Shown here: positions 1-11,320 of the stretch, piece by piece
Layout of the letters: every line of letters starts with the position of its first letter
How positions within the stretch are numbered: position 1 is the first letter of the stretch
Source: Fragilaria radians
Taxonomy: Eukaryota > Bacillariophyta > Fragilariophyceae > Fragilariales > Fragilariaceae
NCBI GenBank assembly: GCA_900642245.1
Contig: CAAAJI010000006.1
Span: 394,342-458,341 of the forward strand
Direction of reading: 5' to 3'
Length of the DNA: 64,000 nucleotides
Program-made: the position numbers and the translations under genes
The notes under the pieces: model-generated
The model's input: the letters and a program-made list of their open reading frames with translations, nothing else
Databases searched by the model: none
What the model was told of the DNA's origin: nothing

Positions 1-942
1 TTGGGACTTTGAATTCCAAATTCATCTCTAGGAGGCATTGGACTGTTTCATGCAAAAATTGATGCGCTAGTTTTACCATGTGCTTTGAAATGAAAAACAG
101 CAAGTTATCTGGCACCATTTTGGAAGGTCATCTGTTGCTCCCCAGACCATTCCATTTTGTCTCTAATCAGAAGAGCTCAGAAAAGACAGATTCTTTTGCT
201 GGATTAAACAGACAAGATTAAAATGGGTTTTGTGGACCATATGACCCTACTTCCTGTATCCATGGTCCTTCAACGAATATAATGTGGGTATCCAAAAGAA
301 TTGATTTTTCAGCACGCATCAAATAGGGAGCCTGTATACAAGACCAAGAAGATGATATGCTTGACTATTTTCTCATATGATATTTGGCTTGGGTTTTGCA
401 CGGGATACTATAAATTCAGCAGTTATTGATAGTTCATATGAAATTATCGCCATTACAGTCACTCATCTCTAGTATTTGATTATAATATTTTTTTCAAAAA
501 CTATGGTGTATCAAAAGCCTGATTGCCACATGATTGCTGTTATCTTTACATTATAGGGCATAAATCCTTCTGATGAAGTTTGATTTGCGGAATGTTTTCA
601 ATGTTAGGCAGCATGGAAACAAATTCAAGTTAGAATTTCCAATCTATGAATCTATGAATAAATCAGGACGAGATAAAAGGGTATCTATTTGATTTGATGT
701 TAGTCAGAAAATGGTTGATATTGTAACTCTTATACGGTCATTCTCATGACAATCGGTATCATTCTCAAAGTGATGGGTACTTTTTAAGGTTTCTTCCAGC
801 TCGTAGCTCGTACCTCACTCTACCTTCCGCGTGTTTGAATGTGACGAAAGTATTTGAATTTTTCTTTATCGTCATGGTCAGAAGCCAACTCTTTACTGTT
901 TCTCATTGGAATCCTCTTCTCGAGTAATTTAAATCACCAAGA
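1..942. other. intergenic left edge, no gene recognised
   Basis: No sustained open frame. The first 400 bases, read on the plus strand, give short open pieces broken by stops in two alternating frames. This could be an old transposase relic, but I cannot assign a family. The remainder is AT-rich spacer and presumably holds the promoter of the PI 4-kinase gene that starts at 943. I see no convincing core promoter element. Confidence 0.4.
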
Positions 943-3900
943 ATGTTCGATGTTACAAGATTCTTGCTTCGATGGCTTTACCTCAGTCATATGGTTCGCG
1001 ACATTTCTGAAATCCAAACACTCCCTTATCACCCTATTCAAATGCAAGTTCCGACAAATCTTGTGGAGTTCGATTCTAATTTACAAAAGACTGTGGAGCA
1101 ATCACACTATACTGACAAAGATGTATCCAATCTTCAGAGAAATATCAATACAGATGACGAATGGAAAGATCGTTGCATTCGTGGAGTTCTGTCGTATCCG
1201 CCAGGATCACAAAGGCTCTTCGCCCTTGACTCATTACGGATGGAATTAGTACAGCAATTAGCTCACCACTTACGAGCATCAGATACTATTGTTAAACGTT
1301 ACTCAATGATGTCACACGAAAAGGAACTTGTTTCTGAGGATCATAGTCTGAATGACGATCCATCTCTAGATGCTGATTTAGATGTCTTGAAGGCGTTTGC
1401 GCAGGCAACTTCAATTCATATCGACACTAATGTTGATAACTCGATAGAAGGTTATGAAGGCGAAAGGTCTCATCATGCTTTAACACACGGAGAGTCCAGT
1501 GTTTCGCACTCTCATTCTGTAGGTAGGGGAAAGGGAGACATGGGATTGCCATCAGAAACTGATCTATCATTTGCGTTCACGTCGTTGGCGACGTTTCGTG
1601 ACTACCTCCCACAACTCGTCTCAGTCATCTTGACATCTCCACCAGCATTACAGCCTGCATTACTAGATCCCGTTCAAAAGTTGCGCCGAGTCTTGTTAAC
1701 GAGATGTTTACAGGATGCAAATTGGGGAATCGAGCTGTGTTGGTTATTGGAAGCAGAAGTGGGTCGTGCTTGGAAGACGCTTTTCGAACATCGTCAACAA
1801 ACTGGTAGAAGACTAATCGTTGTTTTACCGGCGGATAAAGCTGCCGTGCTGGCACGAATTGGGATGGCAAAGCGAGAAGCGTTTGAGCTCCTTCAAGATG
1901 CCGAACAAGCCACAGCGTACGGAAATACTGCTCCATTCATTGACGATCCTTCGTCTATTTTGGATCTAGATCTCGAACCCTTCCCTTCGCGCTTACCCTC
2001 GAGCTTAAGCCTGAGGAGGTGTAGTCACTATGGAGATACAATGCACCTCATTGATCGTCTAACCCAAATCAGTATGGATCTTAGAATGATTCCTTCCGCT
2101 CGAAGACATGTAAGTTTGGAAATGGACTACGCTTTTTCCCTGATGCTCTCTACTAACAAAATCTTGTTCGCAGCAATGCCTAGTAACTTCGTTAGAGGAG
2201 ATTAATCGACGTTTGCGTCGAAGGATGGTAACGAGGGGAGACATTAGCCTAGATGTAGATGATAATCTGGAACCACACGACTGGCCACATATTTCTGATG
2301 TAAGCGTAGATATGCTGAAATACTCTGTGCATCTTCCCCTCGAACCTAAGAAACTTGTTTGGCCCGGAGGAGAATATCAAGAAAGTGATACATTACATAT
2401 GGCAGCGGATAGGTCGCGTGCTGGAGTAATGCGCGTCTTAAATGTCATCACCTCCGAATGTCGCATACTTTCGTCACGCGAACGATGTCCCTATCTTGTA
2501 CATGTAGAAGTTGCAGAAACTGGGATGGAAGGCAATGATGCCCGACTGTATGCTTCAGGTGCACATGATCTAGGAACTACTATCGGTGAAACGCTTGGCA
2601 TGCAACCCAACGGAAAAGAAAATTTCGAAGGGACAGCGGGAGGGTTTGTTTTCGGCAAAGCACTTCCAATGTATAAGATCCCTTCTGAGCTCTTGATTCA
2701 CAATGATATACTGCATGAATGTGAGTCCAAGCAACAAAACCCCCAACTCAAACTTCAAGCTCATGATAGTTTACAACGACAAGATCTTTCATTTCCAGAA
2801 AGAGGAGGTTGGCAATCTCATGAAGGATACCCTATTAATGAAAGATACGACCAAAGGGATCTACACTTTTTTCAACAACAACGTTACGAAGAGGTAGATC
2901 CATCCCTCATGATACCTAGTGAATCACATTCTTACCCTCAAGTTCAAAACTCTGAAATATTACCTTCGTTCACAACTTCTTCCACTCTTCTAGATAGAGT
3001 ATTTGGTCTTCCATGGGCTCTCAAATGTGAGCAACTTCGGCAAGCATCGCCATATGGGAAAGTAAACGGATGGCGTCTCGCTTCATTTATTTTAAAAGCC
3101 GGGGAAGACATTAGACGAGAAGCCCTTGTCATGCAAGTCATTTCGTCATTAAATAGCTGGTTTAAAAGTGACATTCCTGAGTCTCTCAGACCAAAGATGC
3201 GTCCCTACACAATCATGTGTGTTGGCGGTGATGCTGGTCTGTTGGAATGTCTATCCGATGCGAAAAGCGTGGATGAAGTTAAGAAGAAAACTGATGGATT
3301 CACCACGCTAAGAGAATACTTTGAAAGAGCCTATGGTTCTCCGCAGTCACAGGGAGCGAATCTGCAGCAGCAACTAAATTCAGATTCATCTCAGGGGCCA
3401 AGCTATCCAGGTATTTCGTTTGAAACGGCACAAGATAACTTTCTTCGATCGCTTGTCGGGTACAGTCTTGTTTGCTATATCTTGCAAATTAAGGATAGAC
3501 ACAATGCGAATATATTGATGGATCGTGAGGGTCATATTATGCACATAGACTTTGGGTATGTCCTTGGAGACACCCCTAAAATGGGAAAGGTTCCTATCTT
3601 TAGTGAAAGGGCTCCATTCAAGCTGAGTATGGAATTTTGGGAAGTTCTCGGTGGTTGGAATTATAATCGCGGTGGTCTCGGTGTTAAATTTTGTAAAATG
3701 TTTGAAAAAGCATTCGCTTGTGCCTCATCACACTCTGATGAAATCGTTAGTTTGGTCGAGGCTGCACTCATGAACCTCACAAGAAATCACAATACTGCCA
3801 AGACCCTTGCGAATGGAATCCGTCATCGCCTGCGAATGCGTGGCCCTCCTGAGTCTGTGGAACAAAAGACATTTGTAATGGAGCTAGTCAATACAGCATT

Positions 3901-3961
3901 GACATGTTGGAGCACAACAACTTATGATTGGCTTCAAAAAAATATGAACGGATATCAATGA
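943..3961 (+). CDS. phosphatidylinositol 4-kinase, type III beta-like
   Basis: Phosphorylates phosphatidylinositol at the 4-position, typically at Golgi or endosomal membranes. Exons are 943-2109 and 2174-3961, giving 984 residues. The 64-bp intron is GTAAGT...CAG in phase 0 and joins ...SARRH to QCLVTSLEEINRRLRR, a known PI4K linker pattern. The N-terminal half (about residues 70-340) resembles the helical lipid-kinase-unique region. The kinase core starts near residue 480 (SSRERCPYLVHVEV). It contains GEDIRREALVMQV, the catalytic loop KDRHN at about 829-833 and the metal-binding DFG Asp at about 848. A low-complexity, Gln-rich insertion lies between the first lobe and GLPWALKCEQLR. ATG 943 is the first in-frame start; Met 991 is an alternative. 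The type III beta/Pik1 assignment rests on the catalytic domain and overall size. Confidence 0.93.
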
Positions 3962-5368
3962 AACAATTTGAATCAGTGATGTTATGACATTTGAAACGAA
4001 TAGCTCAATAAAGTGTTATTACTATGTCTTCTACTTTTTCTCTTGATTGCGTCGGTTCGGGGATTGTAATTCAACTTAAAAGGAAAGGGGACAATACTTG
4101 TTTAAGGCAACACTTTTTGAGTTTTCGAAATGAGATAAAAAAGTGTTCGTTGATACATTTGTTTATTTGGCATTTCTTTCTGCGTCTAAATGAAACTCTT
4201 GAAATGAAATTGATCCTCCCTGTTTTGAGCAAGACTATTTCTTAATTTATTTTCAAGTGAGCTTTACTTACAATCACTCTCTTCGGGTTATTTTACCTTT
4301 AAAGATCATTCAAGAATTTTGATCAACACAAACAGCTCCAGTCTTGCATTTAATATCTGACACATTGACAATTTGCCAAGTATCTTGGGATTCCAACTTA
4401 AAGTTGTCATATTCTTCTCCCCATCCTTCTATGAGTCATGTGTAGGTAGAACTAGATCTTTTCTACCTTTTTTAATCATAGCGACGTGATTCCTATGACG
4501 TCAATAGCAGTGAAGCTGTTCTATACGTTTTAATCCTGGTAGCAGGTCACCAAAAATTGTTTTATTTCTTTTATAATTTATCTGCTTGCCAATCTCTTCA
4601 TTTTCTGTCCAATCTGCTTCAAGAAATATTCTACAGCTGAAAATTCCTCAATTACACTCTTGAGGATGTGTCCTAGGTTCCAAAAGAACTCAGGATTTAC
4701 TTTCGCAAGTTATATATGGCTTTCTTTTTTACTCCAGACCTACTATTACAGCCCTTAAATGTAGGGTTAAGTTTCTTCTGCCTCTCAGTTTGGAGTTTTA
4801 GCCCCAAAGTGCGGAGCAAAGGCTATACATAGAGTGTTATTTCCCACACCAGTGAATTCTGATATAGATTAACGTAGGTTGAGAAAAGTTATTTCCGATG
4901 TCCATATCGCAATGATTAAGCCGGCTAAGTTTTGTATTGAGTTTATTTGTAGTGATTTATTTTTAAGGAATAATCTTTGCACAAATGTTACAAGACTGCA
5001 ATGAATGGAAATATACTTTATTTTTCTTCGAACTTGAATTTAATCGTACGATGCCCACAAGAGCAAGGTAGTTCTAAGAAGGCAACTGTTTTTATTAAGC
5101 TTTCACGGACCGCCAAACACGACAACAACCGAGAAGAAAGGATATAATATCCGACTACATGACTAAGGCGTTAAATTCAACGTATGATTTAGTTTGATTG
5201 GTTAATTTATTGAGTATCAAAAGTACAGATGAAACGGTAGAGTACAAGGACAAGATACAATTCCATGACTTAAATCCTTAAAGTTAGATCGACCATTTCA
5301 CCAAGTCAGCTTTCAAATTCTTTGTCATATTTACTCCTCTCCTCAACAAATACAATCATTGAAACATA
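3962..5368. other. intergenic spacer, no gene recognised
   Basis: About 1.4 kb of AT-rich sequence between the PI 4-kinase stop and the acyl-CoA-binding protein start. Only short spurious frames are present (the longest, 4024-4245, resembles nothing I know). No RNA gene or clear repeat was seen. Confidence 0.5.
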
Positions 5369-5713
5369 ATGACGGACGTGACACAGGATCAATTCCTTGC
5401 ACTTGCTGGCTTGGTTGCCAATAAATCTATCAAACCAGTGAGAACAGCGACATATAGCGAAAGGTGTCGTCTGTATGGTCTGTACAAAAAAGTAACATTG
5501 GGAAGATTGCTGCCCCCATTTAACCCCGATGAAGATATAGAGACAGAAACGCGCCCTCAACGTCCAGGCATACTAGCAATTGAAGGCCGAGCAAAATATG
5601 ATGCATGGGAGGCCTGTCAGAAACTCTCCAAGGCTGAGGCTAGGAACGAATACGCTCAATTAGTTGTAAGTACTATTGGTGAAGCAGCAACTCAAATATT
5701 GGAGAGGGGATAA
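5369..5713 (+). CDS. acyl-CoA-binding protein (ACBP), small type
   Basis: Single exon, 114 residues. The ACBP fold binds long-chain acyl-CoA esters and buffers or carries them in the cytosol. Diagnostic pieces are LYGLYKKVTLG (YGLYKK at 36-41) and the C-terminal block RPGILAIEGRAKYDAW (KYDAW at 76-80), followed by the conserved helix ending in Tyr95. The usual loop between the two blocks is enlarged by about 14 acidic residues (PFNPDEDIETET), so the protein is longer than the classic 86-92 residues. No signal peptide or membrane segment is evident. It converges on the FKBP-cyclophilin gene, with 106 bp between stop codons. The long-chain acyl-CoA synthetase at 48.9 kb would produce its ligands, but the genes are not linked. 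Confidence 0.88.
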   Translation: MTDVTQDQFLALAGLVANKSIKPVRTATYSERCRLYGLYKKVTLGRLLPPFNPDEDIETETRPQRPGILAIEGRAKYDAWEACQKLSKAEARNEYAQLVVSTIGEAATQILERG

Positions 5714-5819
5714 AGTGAGACTAAAGTAAAGAAACGATTCATTTATGTTGTTGTTTTGGTATTTCTTAAGCCAATATATCGATTATACAATAACCCTTTT
5801 TAGCCTTAGTTTTTGACGT

Positions 5820-7295
5820 TTATTTTACGGACGCGTCTAACGCGAACTCTCCACAGTCGTTTATTGTGACAGGAACGATGGGTCGATCTCCTGGCCCAGT
5901 TTCAACAGCTTCAATGGCGCGAACAACATCCATTCCTTCCACCACATGACCGAACACCACATGCTTCCCATCGAGATGTGGCGTTGCGCTTGTTGTTATG
6001 AAAAATTGACTTCCGTTAGTTCCAGGACCAGCATTGGCCATAGAGAGTAAGCCCTCTCGAGAATGTTTTCTTATAAAATTTTCATCTGGAAATCGTTTGC
6101 CATAAATGGATTCTCCTCCCGTACCGTCACCGTGAGTGAAGTCTCCCCCCTGAATCATAAAATCTTGAATGACGCGATGGAACGCACAACCTTTGTAATG
6201 CAAATCACGACCCTTCTTTGTTTGTCCTCCTTCACCTGTGCAGAGTGCTCGGAAATTTTCCGCCGTCTTTGGGACGATATCTGCGTAAAGTCGAATGACA
6301 ATACGTCCAAGATCTTTGTCTCCATGATTTATGTCCAAGAAGACATGTGGATTATCCTTAGAGGGTTCAATGACATCCTCGACTCTATCTCCATACAAAC
6401 CGCTGACCTTTTGAAAGCACCCTCCAAAGATTGTTTTTTCCTTCTCTTTCGCTGAATTCACTGCTTCCTTCAAAGTGTTAAGGGCTTTCCGGACATCCTT
6501 ATTGGTACTGTCCACTTTATATGCTGCCATAAGATCAACTTTAGCTTCCTTAAAGTCTCCTGATTTCAGTCGAGCATATCCACGTCTATACAGACATTTT
6601 AAGTTGACGGAACACTCAGAAGAAATATCCAATACATTATTGCAACACCTAATGGCTTCTGTCCAGTCACATAGCTTTATGTGACACATGGCAGCATTCG
6701 ACCAGCATGAGACATACAGTGGAACTTCATCTTTTGGTATTTTATCACCATCAATGCCTTCATCTACAGAGTAAATGCCGGCAGATTCATACTTTGCTGC
6801 AGCATCTCGGAACTGTTGATTGGTAAATAAGACTGTCCCCTCTTCCTTGAGCTTCTTTGCAGCTTCAAGCCTTTCTTCTCTAGTCATTTTCCATTTTTCT
6901 TTCAACTTTTCCTGGAAATCCAATAGTTCCACCTCAAAGTGCAATACAGCGTCTCCTGGAATTTTGGGGGGTGAACCTCCTTTACCATAACCATACTCAG
7001 GACTGATGACAAGGAGTGACTTTTCACCAACCTTCATAGTTGCAAATCCTTCATCCCATCCTTTGATAACTTGGCCTTGACCAATCGTAAATTTAAAGGG
7101 CTTACCGCGATCCACTGAAGAATCAAACTTACTACCGTCAGAAGCCAAAGTCCCAACGTAATGCGCTGTTACTTCGTAACCTTTCGGCGGAGGCCCCCGT
7201 GCATCACTAGGAGCAGCTCGTCGAACTTGCTTCAAGACACCACCATCCTGTGCCTTGGAAACGTCAATCAACGGCACCTCATTATTATCAGCCAT
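5820..7295 (-). CDS. FKBP-TPR-cyclophilin dual immunophilin
   Basis: Single exon, 491 residues, carrying two unrelated peptidyl-prolyl isomerase folds in one chain. Residues about 38-127 form an FKBP domain with the FK506-pocket residues retained (Y46, F57, D58, V76, I77, W80, Y101, F120). Residues about 140-285 form a TPR block ([13 protein letters not shown]..., then [16 protein letters not shown]), the kind of module that binds Hsp90 or Hsp70 C-termini. Residues about 316-488 form a cyclophilin domain with the catalytic Arg374 ([15 protein letters not shown]). The cyclosporin-contact Trp of human CypA is His440 here ([12 protein letters not shown]), as in Cyp40-type proteins. This domain order matches the FCBP-type dual immunophilins described from Toxoplasma. 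There is no targeting signal, so a cytosolic co-chaperone is likely. Confidence 0.95.
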   Translation of the reverse strand: MADNNEVPLIDVSKAQDGGVLKQVRRAAPSDARGPPPKGYEVTAHYVGTLASDGSKFDSSVDRGKPFKFTIGQGQVIKGWDEGFATMKVGEKSLLVISPEYGYGKGGSPPKIPGDAVLHFEVELLDFQEKLKEKWKMTREERLEAAKKLKEEGTVLFTNQQFRDAAAKYESAGIYSVDEGIDGDKIPKDEVPLYVSCWSNAAMCHIKLCDWTEAIRCCNNVLDISSECSVNLKCLYRRGYARLKSGDFKEAKVDLMAAYKVDSTNKDVRKALNTLKEAVNSAKEKEKTIFGGCFQKVSGLYGDRVEDVIEPSKDNPHVFLDINHGDKDLGRIVIRLYADIVPKTAENFRALCTGEGGQTKKGRDLHYKGCAFHRVIQDFMIQGGDFTHGDGTGGESIYGKRFPDENFIRKHSREGLLSMANAGPGTNGSQFFITTSATPHLDGKHVVFGHVVEGMDVVRAIEAVETGPGDRPIVPVTINDCGEFALDASVK

Positions 7296-7549
7296 CTTGA
7301 ATCGAAAAGTTCAGCTTTGAAAGTTGACGACTTAAAAATCCTATAGTATAATCACAGTAGTATACTATTTGGATGTTCTAAGATGTTCCCATATGATAAA
7401 TACTATAAATACCGTAGATGACAAATTATATGACCCTACAAATAAATGCTCCACTTAGTATGTGAGATGTTGAGAAAAGGTGACAAATGCTGACCTAATC
7501 AGAGTGATTCAAGTTTGTAGTTCCCAACTTATTTTTCGGAAACAGCAGA
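7296..7549. promoter_or_regulatory. 5' flank of the dual immunophilin gene
   Basis: Short AT-rich region upstream of the minus-strand start at 7295. It contains a small inverted repeat at about 7342-7368 (ATAGTATA ... TATACTAT with a 10-bp spacer). Whether it is regulatory is unknown. Confidence 0.15.
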
Positions 7550-8440
7550 ATGCTTAAACGAAGCAGAAAAGACAAGCAATTTGTCTGGAAGTTAGTCCAA
7601 GAACGGCGGAAAAGCAGTCAACCAAAAACAAAATCTGAAGTCCGTGTTCAATGCATGAAAAAATTCACATAAGGGGATTTCTTTGAGAATTTGCTTGATA
7701 AACGATACATTTCATCTAAACGTGTTTCTAAAGAGAAGCTTGCAACAAATTAATTTAAAGGACAGAAATTTGTTGGAAAGATCTAGCCTGGGAAGGAGCT
7801 CCACAAGTTGTGAAGAAATTTTGAGAAAAAAGTGGGTGCTGTAATGGCTGATGATGAGATGTGTAAACGCTTGCACCAACGTAACTCACGTTTCCTTGTT
7901 CCTTTAGATGAGATACAAGTGGGAAGCGAGGCAAAGTTCAATGAAAAAGTAGGATGTACGCTCATGGTGACAATGGATATGCTTTCTTCCTCTTTGCTAC
8001 ATTCTCTTTATCATTTTCAATGGAAAATTTGGCAAAGCATTGATGAAGCAGTGGCAAAGTTACAGTAATACCACTGTGATGTAAATCACTGGAAGAGTTG
8101 TGAGAATCACGTTTTAAATTTACAATACATTTCATATTTGTACAAGGGTTGAGTAATTCAAGTTGGTTTGGTGTACAATGATGCAACAACCAATGTTTGC
8201 AAAGAAATGAAAAAAGCGCTGAAAAACATTAATACAAGTTGACCAGAGGAAGAGGAGTTGATTGCGGAATTTATTGATTCATGTTGAACTTCAATTTACC
8301 AACCTCCTGATGTAGTAGTCATTGGACCATTGAAGAAGATGATCAGAGAGGAATATTATAACCATATTTCCAAACTTTTCCGTGACTCCAAACAATCAGC
8401 AAGTTTTAATGCAGGGGATTGAATTCTCGGCAAATGGAAG
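7550..8440 (+). mobile_element. decayed DDE (pogo/Tc1-like, DDE_1 type) transposase relic
   Basis: No intact frame, but consecutive pieces in shifting plus-strand frames read as one DDE transposase. They are RSRKDKQFVWKLVQERR near 7560; VPLDEIQVGSEAKFNEK and GCTLMVTMDMLSSSLL around 7900-8000; then, in another frame, FIIFNGKFGKALMKQW near 8013-8060; LVYNDATT near 8167-8190; and TSIYQPPDVVVIGPLKKM at about 8288-8341. The last piece matches the family C-terminal pattern (cTsxxQPlDvgvxxpfK). Several frameshifts and in-frame stops make it inactive. Terminal repeats were not found. Confidence 0.6.
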
Positions 8441-8631
8441 TATTAATTTGATTTCAATCATCCTTGTAAAAATTTAGTTCATTGCTCCACTATATAATCA
8501 CATTGATACTTTTATCTTTAGATTATGTAATTTGACAACTAAAGATATGAAAAATCTTTTCTCAATTCATACAGAAATACATAAATTAAGTATACATAAT
8601 AGATTATAATTAAGAGAGAGAGTTTCTGTAT
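8441..8631. other. short AT-rich spacer
   Basis: Nothing recognisable between the transposase relic and the 3' end of the oxidase gene. Confidence 0.4.
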
Positions 8632-9828
8632 CTACAATGAAGCCCGTAATACAATGGCCGTGGAAGATGAGTTAGTGTTTTTCCGGGTAATCAGTTGACT
8701 TGAAATATGCTCCAGGGAGGAGACTCCACAAAGAGCCATTGCGGCCTCCAGCTCAGTTTTAAGCATCTGAAACAGCGTTGCGAGAGCAGGTTCTCCTCCA
8801 ACGGCAAGAGCAAAAAAGACTGGACGTCCAATACCCACAGCAGTTGCTCCAAGTGCCAGCGCTTTCAAAATATCCGTCCCCCGACGGATCCCGCCATCCA
8901 AAAAGATGGGAACACGTCCACGTACGGCATGCACGACCTCGGGTAATGCATCAATTGATGCCAGAGTTCCATCTAATTGTCGCCCACCGTGATTGGATAC
9001 CATAATACAATCGGCGCCTGCCTGGATTGCCAGGTCAGCATCTTCTCCAGTCATAATGCCCTTGATGATTAATGGCAATCCAGCACATGCGTTCTGCTTT
9101 AACCAACGAACATCATCCCACGAAATTTGGGTATCAAACAAAGTTTCAATGTTTTGATCCCATGCCTTGTTGGGAGCTTTGGCATTGTACGTTTGATCGT
9201 AATTCGATTTTGAATCTTCATCGTAGTTGACCAATCGATGAGGAGGTGGAAGAGAATTCCATTCATTCCTGGCATCTGCTTCACGATATCCGAATACTAC
9301 CGAATCAACGGTGAGGATTATAGCCTTGTATCCAGCGTGGACAGCTCTCTGCACCAAACGAATTGTCAGTGCTCGATCCTTTAGGATATACACTTGATAC
9401 CAACGATGACAATCAGGAACTTCTTGTGCTATCTCTTCAATGGACCGAGTCGAATGTTGAGATAAGGCAAAAACCAAATTTTCCTTAGAGCATACTGTTG
9501 CGGTAGCACATTCTCCACGGGGATCGCAAAGTGCATGTACACCAGCAGGAGTAACAAAGACTGGAAGAGAGAAGCTGTGCCCCCAAATAGTCCAACGAGT
9601 ACACACGAGATTATTGCTGTTGCTATTTCGGTGGATCAAGTTCAAGGGTCGCATCACTCGTGGACGTAAGAACCAATTCCGATATGCAATTCGATTTTCC
9701 GTTAAAGTTTGTTCATCATCGGATCCAGAAGAAAGATATTCATATAGACCTTTCGATAATCTTTGCTTCGCAAGGACTTGAAAGTCGTTAAGGTTGAAAA
9801 CTTGGAGTGAACTGTTCGGGAGTAACAT
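8632..9828 (-). CDS. FMN-dependent 2-hydroxyacid oxidase/dehydrogenase
   Basis: Single exon, 398 residues from the ATG at 9828 (sequence further upstream in frame lacks an ATG). It belongs to the glycolate oxidase / L-lactate oxidase family, which oxidises a 2-hydroxyacid to a 2-oxoacid with FMN. Hallmarks are FNLNDFQVLAKQRL at the N-terminus, Tyr31 (equivalent to spinach glycolate oxidase Tyr24), WYQVY at 143-147, TVDSVVFGYREADARN, Lys256 (LIIKGI), the catalytic SNHGGRQLDG with His280 and Arg283, and the FMN-phosphate motif DGGIRRGTDILKALALGA. It ends in ...LRASL, which is not a canonical PTS1, and no N-terminal targeting peptide is obvious. Location and substrate (glycolate, lactate or other) cannot be settled from sequence. 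Confidence 0.93.
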   Translation of the reverse strand: MLLPNSSLQVFNLNDFQVLAKQRLSKGLYEYLSSGSDDEQTLTENRIAYRNWFLRPRVMRPLNLIHRNSNSNNLVCTRWTIWGHSFSLPVFVTPAGVHALCDPRGECATATVCSKENLVFALSQHSTRSIEEIAQEVPDCHRWYQVYILKDRALTIRLVQRAVHAGYKAIILTVDSVVFGYREADARNEWNSLPPPHRLVNYDEDSKSNYDQTYNAKAPNKAWDQNIETLFDTQISWDDVRWLKQNACAGLPLIIKGIMTGEDADLAIQAGADCIMVSNHGGRQLDGTLASIDALPEVVHAVRGRVPIFLDGGIRRGTDILKALALGATAVGIGRPVFFALAVGGEPALATLFQMLKTELEAAMALCGVSSLEHISSQLITRKNTNSSSTAIVLRASL

Positions 9829-10495
9829 GCGGAATGTTGTGATTCCCAATTTCCAAGATTGTTTTGACACCAAATCTAATTCAATCCACTGGTTTACTAG
9901 CACTAGCTATTTGGATGCTCATCAGTAGTGGAATGACCAAAGTCTTCACTGCTTGATATCAATACTTCCAATCAATCAATACAGGTATTTTGACATGAGT
10001 GAGGTGATGATTTTCGTATGTCTAAATAAAATTATCAATTTCATTCTTTCAATAAAACTATTTGAACCATTAGAACAATGTCTTTCTCAGTTTCCATGAT
10101 CACTTACTTATTGCTCAGTAAAGCGTGTGCATCAACCTTGTGCGTGTTATTGGCTCACTTTAAACTTAAAAATAAAACCAATTCACAAAGAAGAGAAACA
10201 ACTTGGTAGAGTTGCGCGTGAGGGGAAGAAAAAAGTGCACAATGAACATGCAAAGTGATCCAGATAAGCCGTGGTGAGGAGAATGTTCAGTGGAATCAAC
10301 AAAAATAAAAGACATCAATCACATCATGAACCCTGATGTATCATTGTCCATCGAATGCGCTAAGTTAACATTTGCTGATGGAATGAAGTTGTTAATAAGG
10401 GTAGTGATAATTTTACGTACTGCAAGGGTTACTACTAGTCGAATTTTAGATGAGAAACCTCTACCATCTATAATTTTGTTTTGCAAGTTAGGAAG
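9829..10495. other. divergent intergenic region
   Basis: Lies between the oxidase (minus) and the HIT zinc-finger gene (plus), so it must hold both promoters. No recognisable element; short overlapping frames on both strands near 10300-10690 look spurious. Confidence 0.4.
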
Positions 10496-11320
10496 ATGCC
10501 AAAGTTTCAAAATCGTAGGAACAGAAATTTTCAAGATACCGAGAAGCGCAGGAAAAATCGAAGGAGTGAACCTTCGTCGAATGTTGCTACTCAATGTTCG
10601 CCTTGCATTGAATGCAAAAGCAATCTTCCAAAGTACAAGTGCCCAAAATGTAGAAAGCCATATTGCAGTATCCCATGCTTCAAAGCGCATAAACTAAAGC
10701 CGTGCAATATAGTCATGGAACAAGCAGAAAAGAAGAGCAAATACCTCGCGGCAACTGTTCAGAATCTGAGAGGAATCGACAGCGTTCCTATTCCTCCTCA
10801 TAAAAAAGCTGGTGATATCGATGAAGATGACGAGTTCAATGATGATTGGAAAATTACTGATGACATGAAAGCCAAGGTCAATAAGTCCAGCTGGTTAAAA
10901 ACGGAACTACAGGACGGAGGTCTTCGGCAGCTCATCTTAACAATTTGCAATACACCTAACGTCGTCAACCGAATGGGTACAAGTACACAACAAGAGGAAG
11001 TTCTGCATAGCTTGTCGTCTGATTATCCAAACTTCAGTTCATTTATAGATAAGCTAAAGGTAATCGCTGGAATATTGGAGAGGCAAGAGGACGCTAATGG
11101 AGTCCATAGTTTGGAATCATGGTTAACATCCCAAGAAGAACTTGGTATGCTTTCGTTGACACCAATTGCTGGACATAAGGACTTATCTCAAATATCCTTG
11201 AATGGTGTCGAGCCAGAGAAAATCCCGATTGACGAAGAAAGTAATGTTAGTTCGCCATCATCAACAGATGATGCAGATGACACGTCCTCTGATTCATCAG
11301 AATCTTCAAATGAAGAATAA
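10496..11320 (+). CDS. HIT-type zinc finger protein, ZNHIT3/Hit1-like
   Basis: Single exon, 274 residues, starting at ATG 10496; in-frame sequence just upstream has no ATG. The HIT zinc finger uses C37, C40, C49, C52, C57, C61, H65 and C70 (CIECKSNLPKYKCPKC, then YCSIPCFKAHKLKPC). It is followed by a conserved segment (WLKTELQDGGLRQLILTIC) resembling the ZNHIT3 region that binds NUFIP/Rsa1. The C-terminus is Ser/Asp/Glu-rich. In yeast and humans Hit1/ZNHIT3 works with Rsa1/NUFIP to assemble box C/D snoRNPs, so a nuclear snoRNP assembly role is inferred. A very basic N-terminus (residues 1-24) could be a nuclear localisation signal. Confidence 0.8.
   Translation: MPKFQNRRNRNFQDTEKRRKNRRSEPSSNVATQCSPCIECKSNLPKYKCPKCRKPYCSIPCFKAHKLKPCNIVMEQAEKKSKYLAATVQNLRGIDSVPIPPHKKAGDIDEDDEFNDDWKITDDMKAKVNKSSWLKTELQDGGLRQLILTICNTPNVVNRMGTSTQQEEVLHSLSSDYPNFSSFIDKLKVIAGILERQEDANGVHSLESWLTSQEELGMLSLTPIAGHKDLSQISLNGVEPEKIPIDEESNVSSPSSTDDADDTSSDSSESSNEE

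Noticed and set aside
854..1249. 131-codon plus-strand frame overlapping the PI 4-kinase start
   Set aside because: It overlaps the kinase N-terminus in another frame, has no recognisable motif, and the kinase frame carries the real protein.
8707..9005. Overlapping plus-strand frames over the oxidase 3' end
   Set aside because: Antisense to conserved oxidase sequence (FMN-binding region).
10319..10690. 123-codon minus-strand frame over the HIT zinc-finger gene start
   Set aside because: It is antisense to a well-supported coding exon and shows no domain.
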